Source: Diphasiastrum complanatum (Eukaryota; Streptophyta; Lycopodiopsida; Lycopodiales; Lycopodiaceae). From it: a stretch of 64,000 bases of DNA. The position numbers were made by a program, and so were the translations under genes. The stretch is from contig CM055113.1 of NCBI GenBank assembly GCA_029204225.1, positions 30,927,024-30,991,023 on the forward strand. Reading direction: 5' to 3'. The notes below the pieces were generated by a model that ran no database searches, was not told the DNA's origin, and saw nothing but the letters and a program-made list of their open reading frames with translations. Shown in pieces: positions 1 through 11,399 of the stretch. Each line of letters begins with the position of its first letter. Within the stretch, counting starts at the first letter, position 1.

Positions 1-551
1 ACCATGTCTCTAAACAAAATCAAAAATGCACTCAGGGCTTCATTTTGGCTGCTCAAAGGATAAAGCCTCTGACACTCATCGAAATTTTGACAATTTAACC
101 CTTATTATTAGCTATGAAGAGCTAATCCCTTGCATATTCTTCCACTTTGATATCTCATTTCAGTAGGGATTGACTTCCGAGTTTGAGTGCTCACAACTTT
201 TTGTTTGGACTTTGAGACACCCTGTGCAAGTTGGCCTTTTATTTGAAAAGTTTCTCACTTATCAAAAATTTTATCAACAAGGGCCCACACCTGAAATAAA
301 AAAAAAAATCAATTGATAAACAATTTAATCAATATTAAAATTGAGCTCAAAATTTTAGTCTGATATAAACAATCTAAAAAGATTATAACATATATTATGA
401 CCAGAGCATTCCATGACGAGCATAGCCAAACAAACTACCTGGCCACTGCGAAAAGCAAGCTGAAAAAAATTATCGTATTTAGTAAGGCTCTGCATAGGAT
501 TTTTCGAATAAAAAAGACAGGCCTGTCTCTTGAGCACATAGTGCTTTCAGC

Positions 552-1774
552 TCAAGTTGATTCACATCTCCTGTTTTGGAGACTCTCATGTATTCTTTGT
601 GAAAAAAAACGAATTTTTTGTATCACGGTCATCTTCCTCCGGCAGTCCTGATCAATATTGTGGTCCCAAGCCAATAATTTCACTTCTTCCACTGTCAGGC
701 CAGCAAATGCAATGGCACTCACAGTTCTAGAGCTTGGGATATGGAGATATTCTTGAGATAATTGTTTTCGAGCTTGTAAACTGTGTATCCCCCCAAAAAC
801 AAAAAAATGATATGAATCTAATAAAGAAAAATTAAAATTTGCAACATCGTTGCATTCGTTGGGATAAGCTAAAACAACAAAGGGAGTAACTATGGCCTGT
901 GTATGATCTTTAAATTTTATTTTTAAATTATGTACATATGTTTCATTAGGCTCTCTAACTTCCATTGGGCTGTCTCCTGTTATTGGGTCTATAGGTGGCC
1001 TATCACACTGATTTATGTCTAAAATTAAAGTTGTTTCTTTTATTTTTTTTGTTTTATGGATATCTTCTCTTAATTTGGCAAGTTTGGAGTTGTCTTGTAA
1101 TGGGCGGATGGATGCACCAGGTAGCGACAAAGATGGTTCGGTGGTGGCTTTTTTGCTTTCAACAGAAGGGATGGACTTATGGCGATGTGTAGCGATGGTC
1201 GTTGGGCGTGACTTAGGTCTAGTGGGCGAAAGAGCCATTTTTAAGCATTGCTTCATGCTCTGAACAGAAACAAAAATCAAGTTTAAAATATAATGACCAA
1301 AAGCTTAAATCTAAAAGTTTAAATAATTTTATATCTAATAACAACTATGCTAGGCATGAAACAAACATGATTAAAAATATATTTTATAATTACTCACCAA
1401 AGTAACTAGATCTTTATCAAAATAGGCTTCGATGGCCTCGTCTTGACAAAGTCGGATCTTTATCATAGTCTCGTTCAGAATCAAAATAGAACGAGACTTA
1501 TCCATCTCCTTTACAAGTATATTCACAAAACCTTCTTCTTGATCGTCATCTGGTTGATCAGCAAGCAGTCTTCCTTGAACTTTGAATTGTGACTCTCCTC
1601 TACTAGGCTTCTCAGCTAAATGAATAAAAAGCTCCAAAAGCTTTGTGTTGTTGACCCCTTTGGTGAAATAGTACATGAATTTTTTCTTATCTTTTAACGG
1701 AATATCTTGAGGTTTCCCCGAAATTTTAAAAAAAATCCTCGACATTTCAAAAATTATCAAAGACAATTGAAAAT
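552..1774 (-). CDS. ParB-like-domain gene, two exons visible (partial 5' end)
   Basis: Two minus-strand exons join in frame: 1774-1398 and 1259-552. A GTGAGT donor follows 1398, a TTCTGTTCAG acceptor precedes 1259, and a TTTTTTGCAG acceptor precedes 1774, so more exons probably lie upstream. The second exon holds an N-terminal Pro/Ser/Lys-rich stretch. A domain follows with DRPPIDP, then VREPNETYVHNLK, then FGGIHSLQARKQL, and finally FAGLTVEEVKLLAWDHNID. This order resembles the ParB/sulfiredoxin-fold N-terminal domain, where a GG-x-H/R-x-x-A loop contacts nucleotide, as found in prokaryotic ParB and in poorly described eukaryotic mobile-element proteins. I see no stop inside the two exons. 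The gene is divergent from the DUF7869-like gene and its 5' side faces the palindrome array. Function is unknown; it could be a DNA-binding or CTP-hydrolysing protein of a mobile element. Sure of the exons, less of the family. Confidence 0.5.
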
Positions 1775-1978
1775 CTGCAAAAAAAAGACTTTTAGAAAAA
1801 TTTAAAACACTATCTTAATAAAAATGCTGAAAACTTTAATAAAACAAACCATTTTTCTTATCTTTAAAAAAATTTAAAAAACAAAACTAAAAATTCAACA
1901 TATTTTCTTACTTAAACATCTCAAAATGATCACTTTTCTGAGACAAAGCGTTGTAAAACAAGAAAATACGAGTAGCGA

Positions 1979-2447
1979 CCCATGCTGAGCATAGGTTGTG
2001 GTCGAGTCCTTACTAACAACTTATGCTTAGCATAGGACGGATGCGGGATTCTTCAATTCTAACCTCCTTTCGACCTATGCTGAGCATAGCTTTCATCTCT
2101 GGTCCTGTTCCAACCTATGCTCAGCATAGGTTAGCAAATTGTGAAGACATCCTATGCTCAACATAGGTCGTTACTCGCACGATCTTGTCCAACCTACGCT
2201 GAGCATAGGATGTCTTCGCTATTTGCTTTCTAACCTATGCTAAGCATAGGTTGGAAGAGGAATCCTATGCTGAGCATAGGATATTACTAAGGACCCGAGC
2301 ACAACCTGTGCTCAGCATAGGTTAATGGAGAGGACTAGTGCAGGCACCTATGTTGAGCATAGGTTACCCATGTTGCAAGAAGATGAATACAAATTAAAAT
2401 ATGAATATTTTCTAATGCAAGAATTTATTACCCATGCTAAGCATAGA
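1979..2447. repeat. Array of 11 imperfect 17-bp palindromes, CCTATGCTNAGCATAGG
   Basis: Copies start at 1979, 2020, 2074, 2114, 2151, 2193, 2234, 2264, 2305, 2347 and 2431. Two weaker copies lie at about 2910 and 2980. Each is a near-perfect palindrome with a variable centre base. Start-to-start distances are 41, 54, 40, 37, 42, 41, 30, 41, 42 and 84 (2 x 42), so most copies sit about four helical turns apart. The intervening sequence is not conserved, unlike an ordinary tandem satellite. The array fills the gap between the divergent ParB-like and DUF7869-like genes. A set of binding sites for a dimeric protein is the natural reading, but no binder is known. Confidence 0.85.
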
Positions 2448-2729
2448 GCAAAGGTAGATAATGATAATAATCTTACCGTCAAAAAGTTTTGAAGTGAGAA
2501 CGTATGTGAAATCTTATAGAAAGTCGTGACTTGGTCATAGCGATTGCTCTGGCAGCATGTGGGCTTCTGAATTTGCAAATGAGGTGAGTTATGCTTGGAC
2601 TATGGTCCTTAAATAAATTTTTTTTCTAGACCCCCGTCTCACGCCAGTCCTCCAGCTTACTTCAGGACCAAGTTGTCGCGACTCACTTCACCCCACGCCG
2701 ACCTCGAGTATTAGCCCGGACAGTCCAGA

Positions 2730-2770
2730 CCTAACCCTAACCTTAATCCTAAACCTAACCCTAACCCTAA
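2730..2770 (+). repeat. Interstitial telomere-like patch (CCCTAA-type)
   Basis: About seven imperfect units of CCTAAC/CCCTAA lie in tandem inside a short GC-rich island (about 2630-2770). Units are degenerate and few, so this is an interstitial patch and not a chromosome end. It may have come from break repair or from a repeat carried by the surrounding mobile element. The neighbouring stretch 2448-3026 otherwise shows no gene. Confidence 0.6.
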
Positions 2771-3026
2771 GAATGCTGCCAAACAGTATTTAAGGCATGG
2801 TAGCCGTCGAAAATTTTTATTAACCAATTACTTTTTAGGCTTGTTGCTCATTTGCATTTAGTTGGTTTTTATGTGTGAGTCTATTGAAGTTCGCATAGGT
2901 TTTTATTTGTTCTATGACCAGCATAGTTGCCGTTATGTTTGAGGAGCACATTTAGTGTGCTGTTAACTATTTGAACGATTCTATGCTTAGCATAAGTACG
3001 TAGTTAAAAAAAAATTTGAGGTTACG

Positions 3027-3701
3027 ATGTCAAGTAGTTCTACCTCTTCTATTCTAGTAGTTGTAACTCAATATGTTGCAACAAGTGCAACATCTTCATT
3101 TGACATTCCCAATGAAAGCTTTTTTTATAAAGCCACTCCTGAATCTGAACATATTTTGGTAAACGATGTGGCATCGTCATCATTTACCCGTTCATCATCT
3201 GAAATTCCTCAAGCAAGTACTTTTCAAGAAATGACGCCTGTAACTCAGCTTGTATCAAATCTTTCGACCTCGTCCTCCTCTTCAGATACAGGCTTGGCAC
3301 AACTAGAACATTGTTCTTTTGAACAAGTTGAATCATTGAGTGATGAGTCAAAAGCTTCAATTCACTCAATTACTGATTCTAGTAAATCAACAGATCCACA
3401 TAAGTCTGTTGATCCACGACGTTCAAGCTTTTCTCATGTTCGTAGGAGACCTTCTCAAAGTAATGTTCGTCGTATTAAATCTAAAATGGCTATAGTCGTT
3501 AAAAATTTAGAGCCTTCTGAAGGTCTAGAACATCCTGGGGTTGGAGCCAAAATTCCCAGTCATGAAATTCCAACACTTTCTCAGCTAGTACAAGCACCTA
3601 TTAGTGTCACAGGTTCAATTTATAGATCAGACTCTAAACAAAAAGAAAAATACAAGAGAGACTTGAGATCCTCACCTGATTTAACGAATTGTCAAAAATA
3701 G
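3027..3701 (+). CDS. Ser-rich hypothetical protein ORF, 224 aa
   Basis: An uninterrupted frame from ATG at 3027 encodes a low-complexity protein, very rich in Ser and Thr in its first 110 residues. A basic RRxSFSHVRRRPSQSNVRR-like segment follows near residue 140, and it ends Lys/Arg-rich. No folded domain is recognised. It lies just right of the palindrome spacer, on the same strand as the DUF7869-like gene. It may be the disordered N-terminal region of that gene, since members of that family often begin with such sequence. The composition argues for real coding sequence, but independence from the downstream gene is uncertain. Confidence 0.35.
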   Translation: MSSSSTSSILVVVTQYVATSATSSFDIPNESFFYKATPESEHILVNDVASSSFTRSSSEIPQASTFQEMTPVTQLVSNLSTSSSSSDTGLAQLEHCSFEQVESLSDESKASIHSITDSSKSTDPHKSVDPRRSSFSHVRRRPSQSNVRRIKSKMAIVVKNLEPSEGLEHPGVGAKIPSHEIPTLSQLVQAPISVTGSIYRSDSKQKEKYKRDLRSSPDLTNCQK

Positions 3702-3761
3702 TTGATTACAAAATCTGAGATTTGAAAGATACGGATTATTATTTGCTGCTCATCCTGTTGT

Positions 3762-4980
3762 TTGCAAAAGCTGAGTATTAGAGAAATTGAAGAATTAAGA
3801 TCAAACTTTTTTTTACGAAGTGAGAATGAGAGAAATTACTATTTGTGTGCAGCAGTGAGGCCGGACAAAATTTCATTTTCGTATTTTTTAAATGCTTTGG
3901 AGGTTTGTCGCAGTTCACACAATCGAAAACTCACGGCTTCAACGAATGCATGCACGACTTCAGAAAGACCCAACATTACGGGGATCCTTACAGGGTTGAA
4001 CTGTTTCTCCAGATGCTTTAAATGCAACTGCTTGGCTAAAGCATTTCATAGATGTGCACAGAGAAAAATTGTCTAATTTTTTATATTTTCACTTGCCGGA
4101 TAATTTTACAAAATTAGAAATATTTTTGATGTAGAAAGAGTTTGCAAGAACAAAAAATGTTCCCTATTTGAGTTACCCATATTTTCTTAGATTTGGAAAA
4201 GAGATTTTGGACTATTAAAGATTCCCAAAAAATCACGAATGATAGTATGCTCCACTTGCGAGTTGTTAAAGTCTGCAAAACAACTTGCAAAGACCAATGA
4301 CGAGAAAGGTAAATATTAATCAAATTTGTCATTCATTTTAATACTTTCTGTTTTGAAACAATTTATGTTGCAGTCTTTTTTAACACCATTATAGTATGAT
4401 CTTTATTTTATTAAATAAGTGAATCATTGTATTTTCAGTGGATGCTACAAAAGCTCTTCAACTGCACAGAGATCAACAAACAGTTGAAAGAAAAAAGTTG
4501 GCCAAGCATCAAAAGAAATTTTTGGAATGTCCACAAAAATATCTGGGACTTGTTATCGATGGCATGGATCAAAAGAAAACAATGTTGTCTCATTTTGTCA
4601 GAGTGCCCAAAAATTTGAATGAGGCAGATTTTATTGAAGTTCATCTCGTTGGAACACTTAATGGCACTTTGGAGTCCAAGGTCTTTTTTAATTATCCCAA
4701 TGTTTGAAATGATCCAAATTTGACGATCACCATTTTACATAAGATCATTTGCAAATTTGGTGAAAATCTTCCAAAAATACTTTATTTGCAGCTTGACAAC
4801 ACTGCTAGGGAAAATAAAAATCAAACTATTTTGGCATACTTGTCTATGCTAGTGGAGAAACTTTTTTTCAAAAAAGTAAAAATAGGATTTTTGTTGGTAG
4901 GACATACCCACGATCAAATTAATCAAATGTTTAGTTGCTTTTCTAAGAGGTTGAGATGCAAGAAACATTTTCATTACTAG
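3762..4980 (+). pseudogene. DUF7869-type (RNase H-fold, putative transposase) gene remnant
   Basis: Pieces follow one another on the plus strand. The first (3762 on) has IREIEELRSNFFLRSENERNYYL. A frame-shifted stretch (about 3930-4190) follows, with an HFIDVHREKLSN-like and PYLSYPYF-like core. The next piece, 4191-4308, carries a CSTC motif. A GTAAAT donor at 4309 and a TTTTCAG acceptor ending 4438 define an intron. The final piece, 4439-4980, contains IDGMDQKKT, LDNTARENKNQ and VGHTHDQINQMFS. These three acidic motifs are the hallmark of eukaryotic DUF7869 proteins, which I take to be RNase H-like nucleases of mobile elements. There is an in-frame TGA at 4705 and at least one frameshift upstream, so this copy is dead as it stands. 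It is divergent from the ParB-like gene across the palindrome array. Confidence 0.6.
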
Positions 4981-5726
4981 TGCTTTGTGAAAAATTGCCT
5001 ACATTGACAAATCTAGCCATGTAGAATATTGTACATTTTGTCAATATTGTTTGTTGGTTACTTGAATGGCCAAAGTGCCACTTGTACATACACACCTAAA
5101 GTAGGTTACCACGAGTCAAGAGGAGTGGTTGTGTCTATTTGGTAGTGATTCCTACTTTGTAGGATCTAGACCATGATTTATGATGAGATTTGTACCTACC
5201 ATGCACCTACCAAGCATGACTCTTGGATCTAGGCTAGGGTTTTCACATTAGGGCAAGAAAGTGGAGTCTACTTCCTTATTACATGCTGGATTTTCACCTA
5301 ACTTTGCAAAGGAAGTGTGTTTTACTATGTATTTCCATTCTCCATAGTGAGAAGATAGAAAACTTTTTGGAGCCTCAAGGAGAAACTCGAGTTTCCTCTC
5401 ATTGTATGGTGATTACTCTATTTTTTCAATGAAACCCAGCTTTGGCACTTTGTAAACACTGTCTACAGGCCGTACTACAGCCTTATATCCACACGTGTGG
5501 AGTTGGATTAGACTATTTGATCAATGCTTTGATTGTCTCTACTTGTTTCCTATCAAGCTGCTAAACTAGATCTTGTTTTCTGATGACTAGTTTCTGATAG
5601 ATTGTTTAACAAGCATACAATCACCTTGTGGATCATTCAAAGATCCATTTATGGTCCTTAGTACTGTACTTCTCACATGCTTCAAAGCATTGTTGAGGAA
5701 TCGTATGTGCCAAAGCCAAACGTGTC

Positions 5727-5975
5727 ATTAATCAGACACACATATGATTTTCGTGATTATGTTAAGGCATCCAATCCACTCGTCATCAACAGAGAAAAGC
5801 TGATTTACAAGGTTTTTTGTCAACATTAGACGCAGATTCTGAGGAAGACATGCCAGTTGACTCTGATGAAGAAGACGGGTCTTCCACTTCATCAGCTGAA
5901 AACGAGAGTGTTGAGAATATGTCAAGTTCTGAATTGAGAGGCATCAGTGAAAATTCCTTAGAAAATATACTTTAA
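5727..5975 (+). pseudogene. Possible acidic C-terminal exon of the same element
   Basis: Plus-strand reading gives a DFRDYVKASNPLVINREKLIYK-like segment, then an acidic Ser-rich tail (DADSEEDMPVDSDEEDGS) ending in TAA. The two halves are in different frames and separated by a stretch that begins GTTTTT and ends ACATTAG, compatible with a short intron. The spacing and strand suit a last exon of the DUF7869-like gene, but I cannot show the connection. Between 4981 and 5726 I find no coding sequence; part of it may be a solo LTR or other insertion. Confidence 0.3.
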
Positions 5976-6284
5976 AAAAAAGAATGTGCAAATATAATTT
6001 AAGTTATTTTGTATTTCAATGGGATTTTGAGTTTCAAAAATCATTTATTCTCTTGAATTATTATTTTTTTTTAATAATGATGGTTTTATGAAGTTTGCAA
6101 CAAAAAACTTGTAGTTCTTTATTTAAAATATGATTTTTTTGGCTTTTTTTAAAAACAAAATTTAGAGATTTATTAAAAAAATCCATGATTTTGGCCTAAA
6201 ACTAGGACCATTAAAAAACACCAAAAAAGATTACTCTTTTTCAGGTCAAAATCCCAAAACAAATGTCGTCGTATTGCACTACAA

Positions 6285-6620
6285 TCATTGCCATAAGAAG
6301 CCCGTAAGAAAACCTGATAGTGTATCTTATGGAGTGTGCCCACTTAACAAGGAGATGACGAAGTAGTGTACAATAAAGGTAACAACTTCACCCATATCTC
6401 GACGCTCGACTCTCTTGCATGTTCCTATCCAAGACATGCACGTAATGGATGCCTCTTGCTTATTCTATCCATTTTTTGGACATCATAAAAAGTAGAATGT
6501 GCCACTGATGTTTTGCAACATCCAAGTGGCATATTGCATGGCATAATTTCAAGTAATAAATATTGTAAAAATTACAGTCTTATTCCATATCATAATGCTT
6601 ATTCTCTTGTGTAATTGTCA
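6285..6620 (+). repeat. Dispersed repeat, copy 1 (inverted partner at about 26690-27020)
   Basis: The stretch from ATCATTGCCATAAGAAGCCC through the region around GGCATATTGCATGGCAT recurs in reverse complement at about 26690-27020 with high similarity and small indels. It carries no ORF. The family is unknown (LTR piece or non-autonomous element). Position relative to the RBR copies differs: downstream of copy A but upstream of copy B, so it is not part of the RBR duplication. The flanks 5976-6284 and 6621-6907 show only AT-rich sequence. Confidence 0.6.
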
Positions 6621-6907
6621 TGTTAATTAAAAAAATTGTTGCTTTTTTTTATTGTTTTCTATTTCGTTTGATAAAAATTTCACTTTTTCCAATAATTGTA
6701 GATTCTTAGAATGGATAAATGCAATATGAGAATCTGTTATGATGTTATGTAATGATTCATGATTCATTCAAAGATCTACATTCTCCTACAATGTCTTTTG
6801 CCAACTTCAATCTTTCTCATGACAATACAAAGATATGCGTTTAAGATAATTCTTTGAAATTGAATTTTTTATAAATTGAAAATGCATTTTTGTACTTTGC
6901 AACCTTT

Positions 6908-6938
<31 letters not shown>

Positions 6939-9135
6939 GAGTGTTAGAGAAAATTTTCTCATAGAAAAGAGCTATTTGCTTTGATTGTTCTTTCCTTTTG
7001 AATTTGATAATGCAAGAGTGATAGGGTCAGTATTCAGAATCCATTTTCTTGTGAATGATTTTGTTGTTTGCGTCTGTTTCTTACTGTGCACACATCCTAC
7101 CCATGCCCCCTTTCTAACATTTTTTATGGCAAGTTTTATGAAACTTTGTGAATACGCTTATTGGACCCCTTCAATACCTTTATGACCTTTAAGCCATGAT
7201 GGTTCTTTTCACAAATGAATGCTCTTTACAAATACAAGCACATCTTAAACAAATCTTTTCAAGATAGTTTATTCTATTATTGTTATCTTATTCTATATCG
7301 TGATTTATTATTAATCAGGACAAAGATGCCATCGAAATTTTCACATGTGGTGAGCTAGGTGTATCATGCTCAAGTTGGACTCACCCACCCAAGTTTGATT
7401 CTCCATAATCCCAATGGATGATAATATCAAATCAATAGTTTCTATGGACCATGTAGAATGAGGAGATAATAATCTACATAGAAAGATATGGGTAATAGCA
7501 TTGGAGAGCATATCAACACATGGAAACAAGGGTTGAAAATTTCAAAACAATAGCTTCTATGGATGAGCACATGATATAATATAGAGACAAACAAAGGCAA
7601 CAACGATGGAGAATATATCAACACATGGAAATAAAATGGAAATAAGGGAGAACCATCACATCAAATTCCAAAGATTTTCAAATATTCTGGAAGTCTTCAA
7701 AGTTTATTGCCATTCATACTTGTATCTAAAATATACCTATAATCAAGTTGTGACTTAACATTCAATATACTAAGATTGAGATAAGGTAATATTTGTTGAA
7801 AGAAGGAAATAAGACATCTACCTTGCAGACACTCCCTATATAGCGCAAGATGGACCAGTAAAATATATTAATTTTCTATCACTGGACTGTGACAGAATTT
7901 TTTTTTTTTTTTTTAAATAACTGCGGTTGCATGTCTTCATCTTGATCCATACAGCCCCACATACGTAGCAGAATCGATGCCCACACCTGCCAAATTACAA
8001 AAGTAGATAGTTCTGTGTCAGAAGTGTGCAAATGCATTCAAACAGATCCTAAAATGTACCTGTCAGTTGCAAAATATGCGAAGCAAAGGGAAAATGTTTC
8101 TTGTGTGGGAGGTATCTCACAAGCAGGTAATATGGTTGCAGCCGTCTCTGCGCTCAATGATTTGAGCACAATTTTTGCATCGCTGCCATTTCAGACTTTT
8201 TGCTAATTGAAGCAATTTCTTATCTCCAGACGCCTCAGGAGTTGTAAGCTCATATTGATACTGAGCACAGGTGAGATTTCCATGCCAGGGCACAATACAC
8301 TCCATGCAGAACGCATAATGATATGCCTCACATTCAACGCACCCCACAGAGCTCATATGTGGGTGCGCGGATATGTTTGACTGTTTATAAATATCAATTT
8401 CTGGCTTTACCATAAGCCTTGAACAGTCAGGCTAAGGGCAGTACAGCCTCTCTGTCTCGGGGATTGCAGCTACAATTTGTCACGTGGTCAGAGCCCGGAA
8501 TGATTCTAAAGAAAGAAGTAGGGAACACTGATTGAAATTCAGAACATTACCGCAACCCACGTAAGGATAGTATATGGACAGTTGACCACTTTGACAGCGG
8601 GCCTCAGCATGCTTGGAAAGACAGATGGCGCAAAATCTATGTTGACAGCCTGCCACAACGTGCTTAAATGGTCAGAATCCATTCAAATGTTTCACTCACA
8701 AAATAGATAAATTTGGTATCGTGAGGTTGAATTTTTGAGACTGACAACCTCGACATTCCAACACTTATGCATGTACCATAATGATGGACTAATCTATAGC
8801 ATAGATGTGGAAGGTGTTCTACGAATGTTCGGTTGCTTGAAATTTCAGAATGCTAGGTATGATATTCATGTGGACGTGGGTGCTCAAGCCAAAAGGGCTT
8901 CATGTCAAGGCGCGACTGTTTACCAAAAACACAGGTCTCCGCAAAGTCGTAAGCGGCCAGCCTCTTTACCTTCTACAATGAGAAAACTCGCAGAGGGTTT
9001 TTCTTCCATGCAAATCTGGCAGACTTCGCCGAGCCGACTCTTATAGTCAGCTAGATCTTTCCGCTTCTGGTACGTTTGTGCAGTTTCCCTTTCTCAAATA
9101 TCATCACCAACAAAGTTTTCTGGACGACTCTTTTC
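6908..9135. repeat. Large inverted duplication, copy 1 (partner 36525-38832)
   Basis: This 2.2-kb block, which includes most of RBR pseudogene A and its 3' flank, is present in reverse complement at 36525-38832 with only scattered differences. The outer limit here is a 27-bp (GA)n tract at 6908-6934. The partner ends in a 74-bp (TC)n tract at 38759-38832, and sequence beyond the tract is unrelated in the two copies. At the other end, copy 2 is cut by a copia element at 36524. The non-coding part 6935-7915 has no gene I recognise. Confidence 0.8.
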
Positions 9136-9461
9136 TTTCTCCTGTTCCGATCGTCCACCTCTAGTGATTGAATGTAGAACATGCAAGCTTGCCCACATTC
9201 CAACTCCAAGATGTTCACTGCAAGGAGATGATGCTCTTTTGGTCAAATCAGCCAAGGAACGTGCAACCTGGAAATCATGGTCTTGTATTGCATCCAATTG
9301 GGAGAACCTTGAGGTCTCCCTTAGGGCCATCTCGTGGTCCTCCGCCTCCCGAGTAAGACTACCCAGCTCCAAGCTCCTGACATATATAGCATTGTGTCTG
9401 TCTTGTTGTGCGAGACCTGCATATTGTATCTCACGTGAGGGACATGATATGCCAAAGTACG
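7916..9461 (-). pseudogene. RBR-type E3 ubiquitin ligase, copy A (pseudogene)
   Basis: RING-between-RING ligases take ubiquitin from E2 onto a RING2 cysteine and then to substrate. Three minus-strand exons are visible. Exon 9461-8980 holds an acidic N-terminal region and the start of RING1 (CQICMEEKPSASF). Exon 8649-8121 holds GCQHRFCAIC, the IBR, and RING2 up to GCNHITC with the expected catalytic Cys. Exon 7986 to about 7916 has CGHRFCYVCGA. Splice phases agree with the RBR reading. It is broken: a TGA replaces Trp at 9094-9096, two more stops lie near 8480 and 8430 (Arg and Tyr codons in copy C), and an IBR Cys is replaced by Tyr (CEAYHYAFC). Intron 1 lacks about 85 bp that copy B keeps. 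The true 5' end is missing. Confidence 0.75.
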
Positions 9462-9789
9462 CTACATAATAATTGAGATAAGATAAACATTCTGAACAAT
9501 CAATCTTGCAACTAGGGCTATCCATATAGGTTAGAATAAAATATACACCCTAAAGAATTAAACTAATAGTGACTGAAATCTATGTAGCTTGAATATGTTC
9601 CGCAAAATCCAAATTAGAAAAGTCCCAATCCCAAGGTCATATCACTTGAAGAAATAGAGGGATACATTAAACATAGGTATGCATAAGATCATTGAGACTC
9701 TTTTTCATATTGAGGAGGTGTATGAAACTGATGGAAGATCAATATCCTATAATTCATCAAACAACTTATTTGTTGATCTAAATTACTTG

Positions 9790-10960
9790 TAGAGATACAT
9801 CGTGACATTCTATGATATAACCTTTGATGAGTCAGAAATCGTGAAAGGGCAGAAAATGGAGAGGGTTAGTACGACTCTCATGTATGGTGCACCATCACAA
9901 AAAGTGGACCAAGAAGATTTTAGATTCAATGTCCAATCCAAAAATGATATATGGTGGTTGGCAGTGTTTCAGGTAACTAGCCTCCTTATTACATTAGATT
10001 CAATGGATAATATTAATTCATAGTAAACTAAGTTTGACTAGCTCTTTGGATAGGTGCTGAAGGAGGATCATGATATATTATCATGAATATTCTCAAGGAC
10101 ATCTTATCCTAAGATCATCAAGGACCATATGGATGGAGGATTTCTCAATGTTCCAGAAGTTGGAGACTTCAATGTTGAATGGCACTTAGCAGGTGATTTG
10201 AAAACATTGAAATGCATGTATAATGTCTCTCACGGTGCTACATCTATACACCCTTGTTTTGTACTGCATGAAAATGGCAAAAGATGCTACTAGGAGTACC
10301 AGAATTACTAGAGAATATCCAGATCCAAACTGGAAGCTTGTGTTGTCTATTTCTTTGAAAAATGTGCATGTTTGCACTCTTCATGCAGAAGTTAGATTAA
10401 TAGAAAAGATCATTAATCTTCATATAGTTTTTGCTTGGAATAGTTAGCCAACATCATCTGCAAAGGCAGCTATCTCTCGACGAAGATGTTTTATCGAAAG
10501 CAGGACTTCATAAGGCACATGTCAAAATTCAGAAAGATGAAAAGCTTTCAGGAAAGACAGGAAATATACTAATCCAAGCATAGGAGGAGCAAAAGCATGT
10601 CGATTCTTATCAAATCATACTGGTAAGGCTTCTAACATTCAACAGTCAGACATATATCATTGCTGCCACTCAGGTATTCGAGAAGAGCAGGAAAACTAGA
10701 GTACTAAAAGTTGATGTATGGAAGAAGCTTGATAGTATGATTGAAATTCTAAGAAAAGATAGTTTCTCTGATATCGATAAGAAAGCTGTACAAAAGACTT
10801 ATGTCGAGTTTGTTGATGCAGTATCAAAAGCATGGGGAGAAGATCACATCACTCATTACATGGTTAGTATAATTTTTTCAAGGTGCTTTTAATTTTTCCT
10901 ATATATTTTCAAACATAAGACTGACATTACAATTTTGACATCTACAACACATAGCATGCA
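9790..10960 (+). pseudogene. Mobile-element-like gene remnant
   Basis: Several plus-strand coding-like pieces are broken by stops. They are MTFYDITFDESEIVKGQK (9802 on), VEWHLAGDLKTLKCMYNVSHGA with a later VHVCTLHAEVRLIEKI (about 10150-10447), and WKKLDSMIEILRKDSFSDIDKKAV to GEDHITHYM (about 10720-10862), which ends at a GTTAGT donor. The order of the HLAGD, SHGA and TLHA blocks recalls uncharacterised proteins of eukaryotic mobile elements, but I cannot name the family. No intact ORF survives. 10961-11400 shows no further support. Low-level annotation only. Confidence 0.35.
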
Positions 10961-11399
10961 AGTTCATACAAGAAGAGAGAAATCAGATGATTGTTGAGTA
11001 GAAGATAACAATGGCATTCAATCATCATTGTCCTCAAATCATGACAAGTTCAGAATTGCTTGCAAACTCACAGAGCAAGAGAGAGGAGCATCATAATCAA
11101 ATGATATGTATTCAATGTAAATGTATTGATTGTATGATAACGGAATACAAAGTGTTCACTCTTCATCATCAACTCTTGTATTTGCTTCTATGCTTGTATT
11201 GTCATGAAGAAATTATCTACTTGAGTATGCATTATCCTTGTTTCCACTAAGTTCAATATAAGTAGAGTACAATGAATAATGGGAGCTCCTTAAAGGAACA
11301 TTCCCATCAATAAAACCTATAATGTTCAAAACATAAGATCTTTTGATGAAAATGATCTTATTCATCTTAACAAATTTATGTCTTCCTAGGTAGAAAAAT

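Noticed and set aside
1979-2447. CRISPR array
   Set aside because: Repeats are short palindromes with variable linkers, in intron-bearing eukaryotic DNA with no cas genes.
2730-2770. Chromosome end
   Set aside because: Only about seven degenerate units, with genes on both sides.
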